NCBI RefSeq assembly: GCF_003012055.1
Contig: NZ_JYGE01000002.1
Coordinates: forward strand, 124,001 to 188,000
Direction: 5' to 3'
Length of the DNA stretch: 64,000 nucleotides
Source: Peptostreptococcus russellii
GTDB taxonomy: Bacteria > Bacillota > Clostridia > Peptostreptococcales > Peptostreptococcaceae
This document shows, piece after piece, positions 62,701 through 64,000 of the stretch (its first letter is position 1; each line of letters begins with the position of its first letter). Both the position numbers and the translations under genes were made by a program. A model generated the notes under the pieces. That model was given only the letters and a program-made list of their open reading frames with translations, did no database searches and was not told the origin of the DNA.

Positions 62701-63439
62701 CGTCTCCTTAGCAAAAAAATATAACTCTGATCTATATAACACTGAAATTGAGCAAAATGAGAAACCATATGTATTTATAATAGATGAAATTAATAGAGGA
62801 AATATATCAAAAATCTTTGGTGAATTGATCACCCTTATAGAGTGTACAAAGCGAGAAGGAATGCCAGAAGCTACTGAAGCTGTACTACCTTATTCAGGGG
62901 ATCCTTTTAGTATACCTAAAAATGTTTATATACTTGGAACGATGAATACTGCTGATAGATCCATTGCTCTGATGGATACAGCACTAAGAAGAAGATTTAG
63001 CTTTTTAGAAATGATGCCTGAAACGGAAATATTACGTTCCATAGGAGCAGACAAGGTTGGAGATCTAAATGTAGCAGATATGCTTGATGTAATCAATGAA
63101 AGAATTGGTTTTTTGTATGATAGAGAGCATACAATTGGCCATGCATTTTTTACAGATTTAAAGGATGACGCTTCAATTGAACGATTGAAATGTATTTTTG
63201 AAAAATCAGTAATTCCTTTATTACAGGAGTACTTTTATGAAGACTACCAAAAAATCCAGATGATCCTGGGTGATGATGGTAAAGAAAATCCTGACTTGAA
63301 ATTTATAAAAGATGAAAAAGTGATTGCAAAGAATATTTTCAAAGGTAATGTTGAAGATATTATAGATTTGCCAGAAAAGAAATATTCTATTAATAAAGAA
63401 GCATTGTCCAATATTCAAAGCTATATAGAGATACTGTAA
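59789..63439 (+). CDS. mcrB: McrB-type restriction GTPase with EVE-like domains
   Basis: 1216 residues. Residues about 13 to 110 resemble an EVE domain (ITEWIISGNPKKYNVVGAF to SEGDIVYIYVS), a fold that reads modified bases. Residues about 430 to 640 resemble the MrcB N-terminal (DUF3578) DNA-binding domain. The motor domain has Walker A LILYGPPGTGKTYHSATYAV (about 743), Walker B YVFIIDEINRGNISKIFGEL (about 993) and the McrB signature LGTMNTADRSIALMDTALRR (about 1052). Between Walker A and B, at about 850 to 950, sits an extra domain (SVWKATVRTSVSEDCFKNNR to LGDIIITTNGSRSKINGIAV) that again looks EVE-like. With McrC, encoded next, it would cut DNA carrying modified cytosines. Start ATG after AAGGGG. 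Confidence 0.88.
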   Translation: MGKDETMRDNIITEWIISGNPKKYNVVGAFHELGKVDWKQSTNISEGDIVYIYVSDTIQAVRFKCRANKVNMKQPDIDDSKFDVSGEFDGTYGRYMELEMLEEFPETLFSRKILENYGFSSPQSPIRLPVQLKTYMDLIQKLRDSEEMDPDKHDGTYELVRETIRAYSEMDDLSVCDYNDLNLVYLMTVGTWKHKVLSKKKIIDSSNLPGKSKEKLKALLDLIWKRAQNKEYTNSDGSFGMFGTGFFSFKGKTDKDSPQKFIKACVDILDIEDDDQIFDRFEKVLDKKYHGMKAASASMVLHCLKPFTFPIFNSNMGSDNIYVYLGIDLDKKTEVHTYIRNCRQVKKYRDEKFNIKNYRIFDMAAWNIGKEHSQTDIDYIGVLDYLDNNRDIPYSNPEAQGVEEKEKQRLLEIKHKGQATVAEMKKMVAICNERFGLDKCEPMSWLDGSNTKTRRYLRAQMKYGQYGDNPISISIFVELSDETNKSRYRFSLEIKNDSSDKYQMKKYHSFLDLPVDKENSLVYVSGSNEFGATKVLSESVDEINQKIADGVYKKVQLCRVQEWVDELTNDDYENVMFEAIESLIPYYEHVLGIENITYWPSLEEYNPNISKDEWLNILLDEGITSKEDLKMFKCMLLEGGESTCANLATRHGNTASSYNMRGSNYGKKIVDAIDHVTPCPDGEKNRYFPIPFVGRNVIEDGNKRYSWKLRDELKEALEEMNLSKMDLTNLEAQDIEYDKNLILYGPPGTGKTYHSATYAVAICDNKSLDELTDYDAVMKRYNELKNEQRIVFTTFHQSYGYEEFIEGIKPVISDERSDGSGDVSYKVVPGIFKRFCETAKKTKVKMDKFDIPEDASVWKATVRTSVSEDCFKNNRVRIDWGIESKGASAFVNDMKLGDIIITTNGSRSKINGIAVITKDEAYSLDSEDDATTRDVMWLATHIDEDIKDINMNRMLHRMTVARVPAMQVSDIVSLAKKYNSDLYNTEIEQNEKPYVFIIDEINRGNISKIFGELITLIECTKREGMPEATEAVLPYSGDPFSIPKNVYILGTMNTADRSIALMDTALRRRFSFLEMMPETEILRSIGADKVGDLNVADMLDVINERIGFLYDREHTIGHAFFTDLKDDASIERLKCIFEKSVIPLLQEYFYEDYQKIQMILGDDGKENPDLKFIKDEKVIAKNIFKGNVEDIIDLPEKKYSINKEALSNIQSYIEIL

Positions 63440-63455
63440 AGTGTGGTGAGAAAAC

Positions 63456-64000
63456 ATGGGTAAACCGTTTGAGGTAAGAGAATATGATTCAATTATCTGC
63501 AATAGTGATTATAAGAATGAAAATAAATACAAGTACCTCATTAAAAAGGAATTTGATAACATAGAAACGTTTATCTATGAATTTTCGGGAAGTAAAGAAA
63601 ATGCAGATGTATTAGATTTTATGCGTATAGGGTATCGAAGAAATGTTGGTGAGACAATTACCATCAAGAATTATGTTGGTCTAATTCAGATGAAGGATGG
63701 GTTTCAGGTTCAAGTTCTACCAAAGATTTCATTTGGAGATGGAGAAGATCCAGGAAATGTTAAGACTAAGAGAGTTTTTCTGCGCATGTTACGTAGCATG
63801 AAAGACTTTCCAAGTAAGGTTTTTAATGACGCCAGTCTTAAAATAGATCATATGAATCTATATGAAATTTTTATTAATATGTATCTACAGGAAGTTCGTC
63901 ATTTGGTGAAACGAGGCATTAAGTCAGCTTATATTTCTCAAGAGGATAATCTGCGGTATTACAAGGGAAAGCTTCTGGTAGGACAGCATTTACGTAACAA
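63456..64000 (+). CDS. mcrC: McrC-type restriction subunit (partial, runs off the window)
   Basis: The frame opens at ATG 63456, 17 bases after the mcrB stop, and is still open at the window edge after 181 codons. It includes IGYRRNVGETITIKNYVGLI, FQVQVLPKISFGDGEDPG and TKRVFLRMLRSMKDFPSKVF, then NLYEIFINMYLQEVRHLVKR and YYKGKLLVGQHLRN. These are typical of the N-terminal half of McrC/5-methylcytosine restriction proteins. The PD-(D/E)xK nuclease part lies beyond the edge. Confidence 0.85.
   Translation, partial: MGKPFEVREYDSIICNSDYKNENKYKYLIKKEFDNIETFIYEFSGSKENADVLDFMRIGYRRNVGETITIKNYVGLIQMKDGFQVQVLPKISFGDGEDPGNVKTKRVFLRMLRSMKDFPSKVFNDASLKIDHMNLYEIFINMYLQEVRHLVKRGIKSAYISQEDNLRYYKGKLLVGQHLRN

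Overview
The window is a low-GC, Gram-positive mosaic. Strong purine-rich ribosome sites, sortase-anchored surface proteins, a cell-wall-binding-repeat-2 (CWB2) surface protein and clostridial-type large serine recombinases point to Bacillota, class Clostridia in the broad sense (Tissierellales or Peptostreptococcales-like). The species cannot be fixed from this sequence. No rRNA or tRNA gene was seen. Almost everything belongs to mobile or accessory DNA.

Layout. (1) 1-10800: the tail of a sortase substrate, an IS66 element with 71-bp perfect inverted ends that cuts an Rrf2 regulator gene, then a minus-strand pilus operon (signal peptidase, major pilin, class B sortase, minor pilin, large adhesin) resembling the streptococcal FCT pilus locus. 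A nuclease-like gene directly abuts its 5' end. (2) 11177-16877: mobilization module A (relaxase, MobC, oriT, small SHOCT-like protein, serine recombinase broken by a stop codon), with an IS110-family element between the small gene and the recombinase. (3) 16833-38308: a defence module carrying a SIR2-domain protein, PcfB/DUF3801 and RepA-like backbone genes, a complete type I BREX operon (brxA-brxB-brxC-pglX-pglZ-brxL), a two-gene CBASS (CD-NTase plus Cap15-like effector), and mobilization module B with an intact recombinase and a relaxase reduced to a remnant. (4) 38309-45427: 56-bp GC-richer repeats, a Phd/ParE toxin-antitoxin pair, a large CWB2/beta-helix surface protein and an IS3 element. 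(5) 45428-52600: an orphan antitoxin, a dead HsdM/type III Res chimera, and mobilization module C, split at its oriT by a second IS110-family element and truncated in its recombinase. (6) 52690-54976: permease pair, cupin and Crp/Fnr regulator. (7) 55145-64000: a trio of degraded serine recombinase genes, small regulators and a McrBC type IV restriction system running off the end.

Two observations tie this together. First, three short stretches (16833-16877, 38264-38308, 45398-45427) read as the C-terminus of RlmD/RumA-type 23S rRNA uracil methyltransferase. The first two directly follow a recombinase 3' end. They look like attachment-site scars left by successive integrations at the 3' end of rlmD, a known integration hot spot, so the array probably grew by tandem accretion. 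Second, the long non-coding ends of both IS110-family elements contain, in the order expected of a bridge RNA, short stretches that match the element's own ends and its insertion site. In the copy at 50151-51822 the target guide matches 10 of 10 bases ending at the CT core, and the target is the oriT of the mobilization module.

The defence genes (SIR2, BREX, CBASS, McrBC) appear intact at the reading-frame level, whereas many mobility and restriction genes around them carry single in-frame stops or internal deletions. This is the picture expected of a settled defence island built from decaying mobilizable elements.
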